DNA of 64,000 bases from Microbulbifer thermotolerans (GTDB lineage Bacteria; Pseudomonadota; Gammaproteobacteria; Pseudomonadales; Cellvibrionaceae), in assembly GCF_900112305.1 (NCBI RefSeq), contig NZ_FOKT01000004.1, positions 370,521-434,520 of the forward strand, given 5' to 3'. Below, in pieces: positions 8,502-18,286 of the stretch (position 1 is its first letter; each line of letters begins with the position of its first letter). A program made the translations under genes and the position numbers. A model generated the notes under the pieces. The model saw only the letters and a list, made by a program, of their open reading frames with translations, ran no database searches and was not told the origin of the DNA.

Positions 8502-8671
8502 TGATTAATCCTCCTTCTTTTCCGTAGAGGGAGGAATAACCTCAAGAAAGCTTCAATTCAGATTTCTCTTGGGCCGGAAAGCAAGAATCCGCCAGGAGAT
8601 TGGTTCAAGTGAAGGGGCAGCCCCGGCCTGCTACGGCGCGTATATGAGTTGATCAAGGACGCGGGGTACCC

Positions 8672-9484
8672 CTATAGGCTGCAATCCGCGCAGAAAAATT
8701 CTTCGTCGTTAAGCCGCATCGCGGTCAGGTATCCACCCCAGACGCAGCCGGTATCCAGGGCATAGACGTTGGGTGTGTCGGCTCTGCCTTCCAGTGCCGC
8801 CCAATGGCCAAAAATAATTTTGTCATTTTGGGTTTTGCGTTCGGGAAAGCTGAACCAGGGTTTGAAGTCGCCGTGGGCGGCAGCGGGGCCGCGCTTGGTG
8901 ATCAGGTCCAGGGTGCCGTCGGCGGTACAGAAGCGCATGCGGGTGAAATAGTTGGTGATGCAGCGCAGCCGCTCGATACCAAGCAGGTGATCACTCCAGC
9001 GGTGTGGTTCATTGCCGTACATGCCGTAGAAATAGGCTTTTGCCATGGCGCTGTCGGCCAGCGCCCGGTGGACTTCGCTGGCGAGTGTCAGCGCCTTAGT
9101 GACACTCCACATGGGGGGAATACCGGCGTGCACCATGGTGAATCCCTTTTTGTGCACCACCAGTGGCAGGCTCTGGAGCCATGTAAGTAGCTTGTCGGCA
9201 TCGCGGGCCGCGAGTACTTCGGCGAGATCCTTTTCTTTGTCCGTCAGGCGTTTGGCGCCGTGGGCCAGAGCCAGGAGATGCAGATCGTGGTTGCCGAGTA
9301 CAGCGGTGATCTGGTCGCGGTGCTGGTAGAGGAAGCGCAGCGTGCCCAGGCTGTCAGGTCCTCTGTGCACCAGGTCGCCGGCCAGCCACAGTTTGTCCCG
9401 GTCGGGGCGGAAGTGAATTTTTTTCAGTAGTCGTTGCAGCGGCTCAAGGCAGCCCTGAATATCGCCGATGGCATATGTGGCCAA
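8672..9484 (-). CDS. apaH: Symmetrical bis(5'-nucleosyl)-tetraphosphatase
   Basis: A 270-residue calcineurin-like phosphoesterase that splits Ap4A into two ADP. Metal-binding motifs are visible: GDIQG (residues 7-11), GDLVHRGPDS, and GNHD in AVLGNHDLHL. The start is TTG, with GAGG seven bases upstream on the minus strand; no ATG is suitably placed. In the usual order rsmA-apaG-apaH the small apaG gene lies between, but only 23 bases separate rsmA and this gene here, so apaG is missing. It is the last gene of a minus-strand run lptD-surA-pdxA-rsmA-apaH. Confidence 0.95.
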   Translation of the reverse strand: MATYAIGDIQGCLEPLQRLLKKIHFRPDRDKLWLAGDLVHRGPDSLGTLRFLYQHRDQITAVLGNHDLHLLALAHGAKRLTDKEKDLAEVLAARDADKLLTWLQSLPLVVHKKGFTMVHAGIPPMWSVTKALTLASEVHRALADSAMAKAYFYGMYGNEPHRWSDHLLGIERLRCITNYFTRMRFCTADGTLDLITKRGPAAAHGDFKPWFSFPERKTQNDKIIFGHWAALEGRADTPNVYALDTGCVWGGYLTAMRLNDEEFFCADCSL

Positions 9485-9507
9485 AACGCAACCTCAATGC
9501 TTTTCTG

Positions 9508-10308
9508 TTATTTGCTGTCGAGTTCTGCGCAGTAGTTTGCCAGTTGTACAAATTCCTGCACGCTGAGCGTTTCCGGGCGGCGCCCGGCATCTATGGGTAG
9601 TTGATTTGCATCCAGGTCAGGATACAGGGGTTTTAGGCCGTTGCGGAGGGTTTTCCGGCGCTGTTGAAAGGCGATGTTGACGATGCGTTCCAGTAATTTC
9701 TCGTCCCGTGCGGTGTGGGGCTGAGTGGTGTGGGGTGTCAGGCGCACGATTGCGGAGTCGACTTTGGGGGCGGGGCGGAAGGATTGCGGCGGCACGGGAA
9801 AGAGTCCTTGCACGCGGCAGAAGTATTGCACCATAACGCTGAGGCGACCATAGGCTTTGCTGCCGGGAGTGGCGCCGAGACGGTCCACCACTTCTTTTTG
9901 CAGCATAAAGTGCATATCTTGTATCGCGCCGCGGAAGCCGAGTAGGTGGAACAGCAGAGGTGTAGAAATGTTGTAGGGCAGGTTGCCCACGATGCGCAGC
10001 TTGTTGTCGCCGGCAAATTCTCCGAAATCGAATTTGAGCGCGTCTTGTTCGATGATTTGAAACTGTTCGTAGTTGCGGAATTTGAATTTCAGCGGCGGTA
10101 TCAAATCCCGGTCCAGCTCTATCGCGGTGAGCGATGGGCAGCGGGCCAGTAGCAGCTGGGTGATCGCACCCTGACCGGGGCCGATTTCGACCAGCCGATC
10201 ACTTTCTCTGGGCGCTACCGCGCGCACTATTTTTTCGATGATATTTTCATCGACGAGAAAATTCTGGCCGAAGCGCTTGCGCGCCCTGTGTTGGAAAAAG
10301 TTGTCCAT
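9508..10308 (-). CDS. rsmA: 16S rRNA (adenine1518/1519-N6) dimethyltransferase
   Basis: The 266-residue KsgA/RsmA methyltransferase dimethylates two adjacent adenosines in the 3' helix of 16S rRNA during 30S maturation. The N-terminus HRARKRFGQNFLVD is the family signature. The SAM-binding loop is EIGPGQGAITQLLL and the catalytic motif is NLPYNIS. A longer frame extends 40 codons upstream, but the family start fits MDNFFQHRARK at 10308, preceded by AGGCGAG. It follows pdxA by 49 bases in the same operon. Confidence 0.96.
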   Translation of the reverse strand: MDNFFQHRARKRFGQNFLVDENIIEKIVRAVAPRESDRLVEIGPGQGAITQLLLARCPSLTAIELDRDLIPPLKFKFRNYEQFQIIEQDALKFDFGEFAGDNKLRIVGNLPYNISTPLLFHLLGFRGAIQDMHFMLQKEVVDRLGATPGSKAYGRLSVMVQYFCRVQGLFPVPPQSFRPAPKVDSAIVRLTPHTTQPHTARDEKLLERIVNIAFQQRRKTLRNGLKPLYPDLDANQLPIDAGRRPETLSVQEFVQLANYCAELDSK

Positions 10309-10357
10309 CAAATCATGCTCGCCTGCGCACAGGTATTTACAGAGGAAATCAGTGAGG

Positions 10358-11344
10358 TTATAGATTGCGCAGCCTGACCAATTGAATGGCCTGGGACAGC
10401 GCCGCTTGCAGACTGCCACTATCGGCAATGCCCTGGCCGGCGATATTGAGGGCGGTACCGTGGTCCACGGAAGTGCGGATAAACGGCAGCCCGAGGGTAA
10501 TGTTTACCGCGTGGCCGAAGCCCTTGAATTTTAACACCGGCAGGCCCTGATCGTGGTACATGGCCAGCACCGCATCGCAGCGCGCCAACTGCGGCGGAGT
10601 GAATAGGGTATCCGCGGGCAGCGGGCCGGTAAGCTGAATCCCCAGGGCGCGGAGCTTGTCCAGTGTTGGGCCTATGATTTCAATTTCCTCGCGCCCCAGA
10701 TGCCCGCCTTCGCCAGCGTGGGGGTTGAGGCCGCAGACGGCGATGCGCGGTACGTCGATGCGGAACTGATCGCGCAGGCTGCGGTGCAGTATGGTGATTG
10801 TCTGCTCCAGGTGCGGGCCTGTTATTGCGGCACTCACATCCTTGAGTGGCAGGTGGGTGGTGACCAGGGCCACGCGTAAATCTTCAGCCGCCAGCATCAT
10901 GACCACCCGCTCCACGCCGGCCAGGTCGGCGAAGAATTCTGTGTGGCCGCTAAAGGGGATTCCCGCATCGTTGATGACCCCTTTGTGGACCGGGCCGGTC
11001 ACCAGGGCGTCAAAGCGCCGCGACAGGCAGCCTTGGGCAGCACTGCTCAGAGTCTCCAAGACATAGGTTGCATTGGACTTGTTTAATTGGCCTGCCACAG
11101 CGGGCTCGGCCATGGGGACCGGCTGGATATAGAGGCTGCCGGCGGGTGTGACAGCGGGAGGCTCGGAGGGATCGAAGGGCAAAAGCCGGAGCGTCTGGCG
11201 CAGCTGTGCCGCGGTTTTTTCCAGCAGTTGCGGATCGCAGACCGCGATCACTTGTGCGGGGCTGCCGATGGAAGCGAGCTTTATCGCCAGTTCCGGGCCT
11301 ATACCGGCGGGTTCGCCGGGGGTGAATGCTATTCGGGGGATCAT
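10358..11344 (-). CDS. pdxA: 4-hydroxythreonine-4-phosphate dehydrogenase
   Basis: The 328-residue PdxA makes the precursor of pyridoxal 5'-phosphate by NAD-dependent oxidation of 4-phosphohydroxy-threonine. The N-terminal signature FTPGEPAGIGPELAI and the metal-binding region with MYHDQGLPVLKFKGFGH are present. I chose the ATG at 11344; an in-frame TTG three codons upstream is possible. It lies between surA (64-bp gap) and rsmA, the order known from E. coli and Pseudomonas. Confidence 0.96.
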   Translation of the reverse strand: MIPRIAFTPGEPAGIGPELAIKLASIGSPAQVIAVCDPQLLEKTAAQLRQTLRLLPFDPSEPPAVTPAGSLYIQPVPMAEPAVAGQLNKSNATYVLETLSSAAQGCLSRRFDALVTGPVHKGVINDAGIPFSGHTEFFADLAGVERVVMMLAAEDLRVALVTTHLPLKDVSAAITGPHLEQTITILHRSLRDQFRIDVPRIAVCGLNPHAGEGGHLGREEIEIIGPTLDKLRALGIQLTGPLPADTLFTPPQLARCDAVLAMYHDQGLPVLKFKGFGHAVNITLGLPFIRTSVDHGTALNIAGQGIADSGSLQAALSQAIQLVRLRNL

Positions 11345-11407
11345 GCTTGCCAATGCCGCCAGAATGGAATGCGAAGGCGCCGGAGCCTCCGGCGCCTGTC
11401 GGAACTC

Positions 11408-12739
11408 TTAGTCCTGGGATTTCTCCTGCATGTCCGGCAGATTGATTTCCACATAGGCTTGGTCGCGGATTTCGCGGCGCCAGTTCTGCAGCTCCTCCTC
11501 GTAGCGGCGGTTGCGCAGCAGGTTGGCGGCCTGGTTGCGGATGTACTGGTCTGTCATGTCCTGTTTGCGGCGGCCTTCTACCTTCAGAATGTGCCAACCG
11601 AACTGAGAGCGAAAAGGCATGCTGATTTGGCCTACCGGAGTGTTGTTCATAGCCTGGGTAAATTCGGGTACGAACTGGCCGGGCATGGACCAGCCCAGAT
11701 CGCCGCCCTGTAGCATGGTGCCGATATCTTCGGAGTTTTCCCGTGCCAGCTTGGCGAAGTCGGCGCCTTTTTCTATTTGCTCACGAAGTTCGACAAGCTT
11801 GTTGTAGGCATCATCGTCGCTGAGGATGGCGGAGGGTTTGATCAGAATATGCCGCACCTTAGTCTGTTCCACCACCTGCTCGGTTGCACCGCGCTGAGCG
11901 TGGATCTTGAGCAGGTGGAAGCCCGCATCGCTGCGGAATGGGTCTGTGACATCGCCCACCTTGAGCCCTTCTAGGGCGTCGGCGAACAGGGTCGGCAGTT
12001 CCACTGTCTTGCGCCAGCCTAGGTCACCGCCGGAGAGGGCGTTTTGGCCGGCGGAGTTGGCGATGGCCAGACGGCGGAAGTCGGCGCCTTCACGGGCCTG
12101 CCGGGCCAGTTGCTCGGCTTTTTCCCGCGCCTTTTTGACTTCGTCGGCGGGGGCACTGGAGTTGACGGGGATCAGGATGTGGCCCAGTTCGTACTGGGGG
12201 GACTTCCAAAATTCGCCTTCCTTGGAGCGCAGAAAGTTGTCGATATCCTGGTCGGTGATCTGGATGCGGCGGTTAACACTGCCCTGCTCGACGCGGCGGA
12301 TCAGCATTTCCTGGCGGATTTGGTGGCGGAAGTTTTTCATGGAGATGCCGTCGGCAGCCAGCTGCTGACGGAAGGCTTCCGGACTCATACCGGCGTTTTG
12401 CTGTACCCGAGCGATGGCTTGATCGAGCTCCGCTTCGGAAATGGTGACGCCGGCGCGTGCGGCCATTTGCAGCTGCAGTCGCTCGATGATCAACTGCTCC
12501 AGCACTTGGCGGCGCAGTATGTCGATGGGGGGCGCCTGTACCTGCTGGGCCTGGATCTGGCTCATGATGGTGTTGAGACGCTGTTGCAGTTCGCTGGCCA
12601 TCACCACGTCGTCGTCGACCACGGCGACGACGCGGTCGAGCGTCTGTACTTGGGCGGAAGCGGCGGTCGCCACCAGGGCACAGAGCGCAACCAGCGCCAT
12701 CAGGCCGCTCTTAAGCGCGGATTTCTGCATTATTGTCAT
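11408..12739 (-). CDS. surA: Periplasmic chaperone / peptidyl-prolyl isomerase SurA
   Basis: SurA escorts outer-membrane proteins, including LptD, across the periplasm. A signal peptide ends near ATAASA before QVQTLDRVVA. The N-terminal chaperone part is followed by two parvulin domains: the first around GHILIPVNSS to LLKIHAQ, the second around VRHILIKPSA to WHILKVEGRR. Length (443 residues) is normal. The ATG overlaps the TGA of lptD (TGATG), so the two are coupled; an in-frame GTG one codon earlier and an ATG three codons later are alternatives. Confidence 0.96.
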   Translation of the reverse strand: MTIMQKSALKSGLMALVALCALVATAASAQVQTLDRVVAVVDDDVVMASELQQRLNTIMSQIQAQQVQAPPIDILRRQVLEQLIIERLQLQMAARAGVTISEAELDQAIARVQQNAGMSPEAFRQQLAADGISMKNFRHQIRQEMLIRRVEQGSVNRRIQITDQDIDNFLRSKEGEFWKSPQYELGHILIPVNSSAPADEVKKAREKAEQLARQAREGADFRRLAIANSAGQNALSGGDLGWRKTVELPTLFADALEGLKVGDVTDPFRSDAGFHLLKIHAQRGATEQVVEQTKVRHILIKPSAILSDDDAYNKLVELREQIEKGADFAKLARENSEDIGTMLQGGDLGWSMPGQFVPEFTQAMNNTPVGQISMPFRSQFGWHILKVEGRRKQDMTDQYIRNQAANLLRNRRYEEELQNWRREIRDQAYVEINLPDMQEKSQD

Positions 12740-15327
12740 CACTGTTTCAGTACTTCTCTTTGATCAAAATTGGCGATGCCCTGGCTCAGCATATTGGAGA
12801 CGGTGCTGCCCAGTCCGGCTAGCCCTTTCAATTGGAGTTCCAGATAGACGCCTTCGTCGAATTCCAGATCTTCAGGATCCACCACGTCCGCCAGATCGTT
12901 GTCGAGAGATCGGCGCCACACCAAGCGCGCGCGGTAACAGCAGCTGTCATATTCGACGCCGGCAAGGTATTCCAGTTCCCGGTCGTAGGTGAAGTCGTAG
13001 TTGGCTCCGGCCAGTATAGAGGTGTGGGCGTTCACGGGTAAGACGGCGGAGACGTTGCCCTGGCGGATGGATTCATCTGTCACTTTGCCATTTGTCAATA
13101 TGATTTCGTCGTCATCGCGCTGGTAGACGTAGCCCAGGTTGAAGATGCGGAGCTTGTCGTCCAAATAACGCAGGCTGAAGTTGCCGCGGTTGATGTTGTG
13201 TTCGCTGTCATCGTAGACGATCTCGCTGGCGATGCGCAGCGGCTGGATTGGCCGGCTCTCCAGGCGGGCGGCCAGTTCCGAGCGGGGTGATGCTTCGATA
13301 AAGTCGCTGGTACCGATTCGCGCGTCGTCGGAATAATAGATCTGGCCGATACTGGCGGACAGTAGGTCGCGCCCGCTGCGCGGGTCGATAAAGCGCGTGG
13401 TCAGGCCCAGGGCCACGCGGTCGGCGTCGTCGATGCGGTCGTTGCCGGTGAAGCGGCTGTCGCGGAACAGCTGGTCGTAGCTGAAGGTGAACAGGGAGGT
13501 GTCGAACAGCAGGTCGTTGCCGCCGTCGAGAGCATCCTCGCTGATATCGATAAAGTCGTCCTGGTCGGCATCGCTGCTGACCAGGGCGAAGAGCCGCGGC
13601 TCCAGGGTCTGCACGTAGTCGTGGCCGAAGGCGTATCCGTCGCGCTCGAAGAAAAGTCCCGTATCCAGCGTGAACTGTGCTGCGGAAGCCTCGGGGGTGT
13701 CACTGGTCCCGGTTTTCAGGAATTGGTCGTCCAGGTTGTAGCCCAGGTAGCGGGCTGCAACGCCGGGCTTGATATAGCCCCACAACCACTGCTTGTCCCA
13801 GTAGAGTTCATAGTCCAGTCGCACCCGCTCGCCGGTGACGAAGTCGCGCGTGCTCTCGGTGACGCTGTCCGGGTCGTCGGTGTCGGCGATATAGCGGATG
13901 GTTTGGGTTTCGTCGTGGTCCCAGGAAGTGATCTCATTCTCCAGCGACAGCTGCCAGTTTCCCCAGCGGTAGTTGCCGTCTACATCCAGGCGCGGTAGCT
14001 GGGCGTAGGTATCGAATTGGTCCTTTTGCAGCAGCTGGTAGTCCTGTGTGCGCAGCGTCGCCCGCCAGTGGTCGTTGCTGACGCTGGCCTGGATGGTCTG
14101 GTTGACTTTGGTCTCGGCGGAGACGCTCAGGTTGGCGGTGTCCAGATCCCGGAAGTAATCCGGGTCGCTGACTTTGGTGTAGTCGATCTCGGTGCGCCAG
14201 AAGCTGCCGACGCCCCCCTGTTGCTCGATATTCAGCAGCCAGCGGTCGGTGCCTTTGGCTGGCAGTACCAGGTCCTCAGGGAAACCCGCATCAATCAGGT
14301 CGCGGGCATCTTCATCGTCGCCGCCCTTGTCATCCGGCAGGCCGGCGAGGCGGATTTCCGTGTTGAACATGCGACTCAGGTGGCGCACCTCTACCTCGGC
14401 GCCCGTGCCCCGGTACTGGATATAGCGGGGCACAATGGTGGCGTCCATTTGCGGAGCGATGTTCCAGTAGTATGGAATGGCGATATCCCAGCCATTTTCG
14501 CTGTTGTTGCTGATGCTGGGAAAAAGCAGGCCGGACAGGCGCGCGTCCCCCACCGGAAAACGGAGGTAGGGAAAGTAGAAAATCGGTACATCGGCGATTT
14601 CCAGGCGGACGTCGCGGGCTACCCCCTGGCGCTCGACGCTGTCGATCGTGATCTCACCGCCGCTGACGCGCCAGATCTCCTTGCCCGGCTCACAGCGGGT
14701 ATAGTTGCCCTGAGTGAGGGTCAGTTCTCCACTGGCCTCTCGCGCGGCTTGGTTCGCGTGTCCGTGCACAAAGGCATCGTGCACGACATAGGTCGCGTCC
14801 TCAATGGCTGCAGCCTTGCTGTCCGTGTGTACCTCCGCGGCGCTGCCTCGCACCAGCAGGTTGGGTTCGCGCATTTCGATGCTGCCGCGTAATTGGGCGG
14901 TGTTTTCACTGCGGTTAACGTCCACCTGATCGGCGAATAATTGCCGGTACCCCTGGGTGACGTGCACATTGCCGCGCAGTTGGGCGGTGCCGTCTTCCAG
15001 CCAGATGGATTCGTCGGCGGTGGCGCGCAGCGGTGCCTCGTCGGGGGTCAGGTGCGCGTCGGGGTAGTTTCGCTGCGGTTCCACAAAGGCGCCGGAACAG
15101 ACGGCTGGCATGGTGGCGCGCTGCGCCGGTGTTAGTTGCCACTTGGGCAGCCAGTCCAAATAGAGATAGGGATTGTATTCCGCGTCAGTCGGCGCGGAGC
15201 CATCCTGTACTTCGGTAGCGTTGGCCCACAGCGGTTGCGCGGCGATCAGGCCGATAGCGAGCGAGCGCGGGCGATAAATTCGTCCAATTGCCAGCGCCAG
15301 GCGGCGCCACCGGGAAACTTCCAGCAT
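12739..15327 (-). CDS. lptD: LPS-assembly outer-membrane protein LptD
   Basis: The 862-residue protein inserts lipopolysaccharide into the outer leaflet of the outer membrane with LptE. A signal peptide (LAIGLIAAQPLWA) is followed by the periplasmic LptA-like jelly-roll (around DGTAQLRGNVHVTQGYRQL) and a C-terminal beta barrel. Cysteines placed for the LptD disulfides are visible: one in PAVCSGAFVE, one in TRCEPGKE and a CC pair in EYDSCCYRARL. The reading frame runs 186 codons further upstream, but that part is not protein-like, so the start is set at 15327. No good ribosome site is seen there. It heads the lptD-surA-pdxA-rsmA-apaH run. Confidence 0.95.
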   Translation of the reverse strand: MLEVSRWRRLALAIGRIYRPRSLAIGLIAAQPLWANATEVQDGSAPTDAEYNPYLYLDWLPKWQLTPAQRATMPAVCSGAFVEPQRNYPDAHLTPDEAPLRATADESIWLEDGTAQLRGNVHVTQGYRQLFADQVDVNRSENTAQLRGSIEMREPNLLVRGSAAEVHTDSKAAAIEDATYVVHDAFVHGHANQAAREASGELTLTQGNYTRCEPGKEIWRVSGGEITIDSVERQGVARDVRLEIADVPIFYFPYLRFPVGDARLSGLLFPSISNNSENGWDIAIPYYWNIAPQMDATIVPRYIQYRGTGAEVEVRHLSRMFNTEIRLAGLPDDKGGDDEDARDLIDAGFPEDLVLPAKGTDRWLLNIEQQGGVGSFWRTEIDYTKVSDPDYFRDLDTANLSVSAETKVNQTIQASVSNDHWRATLRTQDYQLLQKDQFDTYAQLPRLDVDGNYRWGNWQLSLENEITSWDHDETQTIRYIADTDDPDSVTESTRDFVTGERVRLDYELYWDKQWLWGYIKPGVAARYLGYNLDDQFLKTGTSDTPEASAAQFTLDTGLFFERDGYAFGHDYVQTLEPRLFALVSSDADQDDFIDISEDALDGGNDLLFDTSLFTFSYDQLFRDSRFTGNDRIDDADRVALGLTTRFIDPRSGRDLLSASIGQIYYSDDARIGTSDFIEASPRSELAARLESRPIQPLRIASEIVYDDSEHNINRGNFSLRYLDDKLRIFNLGYVYQRDDDEIILTNGKVTDESIRQGNVSAVLPVNAHTSILAGANYDFTYDRELEYLAGVEYDSCCYRARLVWRRSLDNDLADVVDPEDLEFDEGVYLELQLKGLAGLGSTVSNMLSQGIANFDQREVLKQ

Positions 15328-15540
15328 CAGGTGATATGTTCCGGCTATCTCTAGTGTTTTTTTGAAGAGGGGCGTGCGCCGGGGCGCGTGAAAACAGCGG
15401 ACGATTCTACTTGAATGTGCGCCGTGTTGACACCAACTGGTGGGAGCACAGTGTAAATCTGCGGGAATTCGCCGCTGTCGCTGGACGCAACTCGCGGCCC
15501 GGTTACAATGCGGCCAAATTAATTGGAGTAGTAGCGGCGC

Positions 15541-16614
15541 ATGAGAGAGCCTTTCACAGGCGAGGAGTCTGTCACGAAAGACAATACAGATAAAAGGCTC
15601 GAGGCTCTGAGCCAGTGGGCCGGCCGCGCGCTGCGCACAGGTAGCGTGTTGCGGCTGCGGAAACTGGCCGGTGACGCAGGCTTCCGCCGTTATTTCCGCG
15701 CCGGAACCGAGCCGCCACTGGTCGCAGTGGATTCTCCCCCGGAGCGCACCAATCCGGCGCGGTTTGTGGCGATAGCGGACTATCTGCGCCGCTACGGTAT
15801 CCACACGCCGATGGTCGTCGCAGCGGATGTCGAGCGCGGGTTTATGTTGCTCGAGGACCTGGGGGACAAGCAGCTGCTCGGCCAATTGAATGACGACAGT
15901 GTGGAGACACTGTACGCGGAAATGCTGAGCGAGCTGCTGTGCCTGCAGCAGATACCGCCGGCCGAGAATCTCTTGCCGTGCTACAGCCGTGAACTGCTGT
16001 TGATGGAGATGCGGATACTGCCCGAGTGGTTGGCCAACCGGTTACTCGGTTACTCGCTGGATACAGCTGAGGAGCAGTTGGTGGAGCAAACCTTCGCTCT
16101 GTTGTTGGACTCCGCCTGCGAGCAGCCCAAGGTACTGGTGCACCGGGATTACCACAGCCGCAATCTGATGGTCCGCGATGGCGAACGGCCCGGCGTGCTG
16201 GATTTTCAGGATGCTGTCTGGGGGCCGGTCACCTATGATCTGGCCTCGCTGCTGCGGGACTGCTATATACGCTGGCCGCGGGAGCGGGTGGAGCACTGGG
16301 CTTTGACCTATGCTGCCACCGCGGAGGCGGCTGGTGTGCTGGAGCCGGTACAGCCCGGTACCTTTTTGCGCTGGTTTGACTGGATGGGGTTGCAGCGGCA
16401 TATCAAGGTGTTGGGTCTTTTCCCGCGCCTCTATCTGCGCGATGGCAAACCGGGGTATCTGCCGGATCTGCCGTTGGTCATTCGCTACACCTTGGAGGTG
16501 TCTGACCGCTACCCGGAATTGCGTCCCTTCGCCGATTGGTTTCGCGAACGACTGCTGCCACTGGTTGAGCGCCAGGAGTGGTATCGGGATTACCGCAGTG
16601 CCGGTAACCGCTGA
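15541..16614 (+). CDS. amgK: N-acetylmuramate/N-acetylglucosamine 1-kinase
   Basis: A 357-residue aminoglycoside-phosphotransferase-fold kinase. The catalytic loop HRDYHSRN is at 201-208 and the metal-binding DFQD at 221-224. Its partner murU follows after 44 bases and lptD lies divergently upstream, the context known for AmgK-MurU in Pseudomonas. The pair feeds recycled MurNAc into UDP-MurNAc, bypassing de novo synthesis and its fosfomycin-sensitive step. GGAG lies 12 bases before the ATG, rather far; the first dozen residues are not conserved, so the exact start is uncertain. Confidence 0.92.
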   Translation: MREPFTGEESVTKDNTDKRLEALSQWAGRALRTGSVLRLRKLAGDAGFRRYFRAGTEPPLVAVDSPPERTNPARFVAIADYLRRYGIHTPMVVAADVERGFMLLEDLGDKQLLGQLNDDSVETLYAEMLSELLCLQQIPPAENLLPCYSRELLLMEMRILPEWLANRLLGYSLDTAEEQLVEQTFALLLDSACEQPKVLVHRDYHSRNLMVRDGERPGVLDFQDAVWGPVTYDLASLLRDCYIRWPRERVEHWALTYAATAEAAGVLEPVQPGTFLRWFDWMGLQRHIKVLGLFPRLYLRDGKPGYLPDLPLVIRYTLEVSDRYPELRPFADWFRERLLPLVERQEWYRDYRSAGNR

Positions 16615-16658
16615 GCGTCCGCGGCAGGAAAGAGTAACTGTACAGATTTTACACATAC

Positions 16659-17369
16659 ATGATCGATTCCCTTTCACCTGATCCGGCGCCCACTGCCATG
16701 GTGCTGGCCGCCGGATTCGGCAAACGCATGCGTCCCCTGACTGACCGTACGCCCAAGCCGCTGCTGCCGGTAAACGGCAAACCGTTGATTGAATATGCGC
16801 TGGAGCGGCTGGCCGCGGTGGGGGTGAAGCAGGTGGTGATCAACCTCGGATATCTGGGCCATCGGATTCGCGAGCACCTGGGGGACGGCTGCCGCTGGGG
16901 GGTGCGGATTTGCTACTCGGTGGAGCGGGAAGAGGAGCCGCTGGAGACCGCGGGCGGAATAATCAAGGCGCTGCCCTTGTTGGGCGATGGTCCCTTTTTC
17001 GTCGTCAACGGCGACGTCTGGTGTGACTTTGACCTGTCGCACTGGTTGGCGAGGCCCCTGCCTGCCGGTTGTCCCGGCCGCCTGCTGATGGTTCCCAATC
17101 CGCCCCATAACCCAGAAGGGGATTTCGGTATCGAAAACGGCTTGCTGTCCGGCACCGCCAAGCCCCGCTACACCTTTTCCGGTATCAGCTGGTTGCGTCC
17201 GCAGGTGCTGACGGAATACCCCCGTGCACGCGAGTGTTTTGGACTGGGGGAAGTACTTACTTACAACGAAGAGCGCCTGCAGGCGGAGGTTTACGAGGGC
17301 GACTGGTGTGACGTGGGCACTCCGGAGCGCCTCGAGCGTTTGGATCAGCGCCTCAAAGGCAACCTATAA
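16659..17369 (+). CDS. murU: N-acetylmuramate alpha-1-phosphate uridylyltransferase
   Basis: A 236-residue nucleotidyltransferase with the signature [19 protein letters not shown] and [12 protein letters not shown], then [11 protein letters not shown] with the metal-binding Asp. It converts MurNAc-1-phosphate and UTP to UDP-MurNAc in the cytoplasm, the second step after AmgK. The ATG at 16659 has no clear ribosome site; the ATG at 16698 (MVLAAG) matches the usual family start and is an alternative. rpe follows 16 bases after the stop. Confidence 0.92.
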   Translation: MIDSLSPDPAPTAMVLAAGFGKRMRPLTDRTPKPLLPVNGKPLIEYALERLAAVGVKQVVINLGYLGHRIREHLGDGCRWGVRICYSVEREEEPLETAGGIIKALPLLGDGPFFVVNGDVWCDFDLSHWLARPLPAGCPGRLLMVPNPPHNPEGDFGIENGLLSGTAKPRYTFSGISWLRPQVLTEYPRARECFGLGEVLTYNEERLQAEVYEGDWCDVGTPERLERLDQRLKGNL

Positions 17370-17385
17370 ACTGAAGGATATTGCT

Positions 17386-18051
17386 ATGTCGGATTACAAG
17401 ATTGCCCCTTCCATTCTCTCCGCCGATTTCGCCCGCCTCGGTGAAGAAGTGGATGCAGTGCTGGCCGCCGGTGCCGACTGGGTGCATTTTGATGTGATGG
17501 ACAATCACTACGTGCCCAACCTCACTATCGGTCCCATGGTGTGCCAAGCCCTGCGCAAGCACGGGGTGGAAGCGCCCATCGATGTGCATCTGATGGTGGA
17601 GCCGGTGGACGATATGATCCGTATGTTTGCCGATGCCGGCGCCACCTATATCACGTTCCACCCGGAGGCTTCGCGGCATGTGGATCGCTCGTTGCAGCTG
17701 ATACGCAGCCTCGGCTGCAAAGCGGGGCTGGTGTTCAATCCGGCCACGGGTCTGGACGCGGCCAAATACGTAATGGACAAACTGGATATGATCCTGCTGA
17801 TGTCGGTCAATCCGGGCTTTGGTGGCCAGAAATTTATTCCCACGGCCTTGGATAAGTTGCGTGAAGCGCGCGCATTGATCGACGCTTCCGGCCTGGATAT
17901 CCGCCTGGAAATCGACGGCGGTGTCACCCGGGACAATATCGCCGAGATCGCCGCCGCCGGTGCCGACACCTTTGTCGCCGGTTCCGCCATCTTTAATGCG
18001 GATGACTACGGTGAAGTGATTGACGCCATGCGGAGGAATTTGGCGCAGTAA
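17386..18051 (+). CDS. rpe: Ribulose-phosphate 3-epimerase
   Basis: A 221-residue TIM-barrel enzyme of the pentose phosphate pathway. The start [19 protein letters not shown], the metal site [23 protein letters not shown] and the phosphate-binding VNPGFGGQ and EIDGGV motifs are all present. CTGAAGGAT precedes the ATG. The reading frame runs upstream into murU in another register, which is not coding. In Pseudomonas gph follows rpe before trpE; here gph is absent and a hairpin follows the stop. Confidence 0.97.
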   Translation: MSDYKIAPSILSADFARLGEEVDAVLAAGADWVHFDVMDNHYVPNLTIGPMVCQALRKHGVEAPIDVHLMVEPVDDMIRMFADAGATYITFHPEASRHVDRSLQLIRSLGCKAGLVFNPATGLDAAKYVMDKLDMILLMSVNPGFGGQKFIPTALDKLREARALIDASGLDIRLEIDGGVTRDNIAEIAAAGADTFVAGSAIFNADDYGEVIDAMRRNLAQ

Positions 18052-18058
18052 CGCATGA

Positions 18059-18086
18059 GGGCGGAGAAGCGTGTGTTTCTCCGCCC
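18059..18086 (+). terminator. Hairpin after rpe (terminator-like, no T-tract)
   Basis: GGGCGGAGAA (18059-18068) pairs perfectly with TTCTCCGCCC (18077-18086) across an 8-base loop, starting a few bases after the rpe stop. No run of T follows, so termination efficiency is uncertain. Confidence 0.5.
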
Positions 18087-18097
18087 GCTGAACCCCC

Positions 18098-18126
18098 TTG
18101 CCCACCCCGATCGGGATTTGTACACT
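18098..18126 (+). promoter_or_regulatory. Candidate trp promoter
   Basis: TTGCCC and TACACT are spaced by 17 bases and lie about 20 bases before the leader peptide ATG at 18147. Placement between the rpe hairpin and the leader frame makes this the best candidate for the trpE promoter. Confidence 0.45.
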
Positions 18127-18146
18127 TGAGCGCCTGCAACGAGGGA

Positions 18147-18215
18147 ATGTCCGTGAACACTAACGCCTGCACCCATTGGGCCCCCCAAAACACCAGCTGG
18201 CGATGGCGCCGCTGA
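18147..18215 (+). CDS. trpL: Candidate trp operon leader peptide (22 residues, three Trp)
   Basis: A short frame, ATG (or GTG two codons on) preceded by GAGGGA, encodes MSVNTNACTHWAPQNTSWRWRR and stops at 18215, 115 bases before trpE. Trp occurs at positions 11, 18 and 20, far above expectation for a random 22-mer, and two Trp codons sit just before the stop. This is the hallmark of ribosome-mediated attenuation. Self-complementary segments follow it. I infer that tryptophan-charged tRNA controls trpE expression here. A chance frame cannot be excluded without comparison to related genomes. Confidence 0.6.
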   Translation: MSVNTNACTHWAPQNTSWRWRR

Positions 18216-18229
18216 TCCGCTGAGGTCAT

Positions 18230-18286
18230 CCGGTACGGGTACCGGTCGGCCGTCTTTCCCGCGGGCACCTTAGGAATCCCGCCCGC
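18230..18286 (+). promoter_or_regulatory. Hairpins between trp leader peptide and trpE
   Basis: CCGGTACGGGTACCGG (18230-18245) forms a compact stem. GCGGGC (18261-18266) can pair with GCCCGC (18281-18286). These are placed as an attenuator would be, after the Trp-rich leader. A classic U-tract terminator is missing, so the mechanism may not be simple transcription termination. Confidence 0.4.

Noticed and set aside
15328..15885. 186-codon upstream extension of the lptD frame
   Set aside because: The extension lacks protein-like composition and overlaps the start of amgK; LptD signal peptide begins at 15327.
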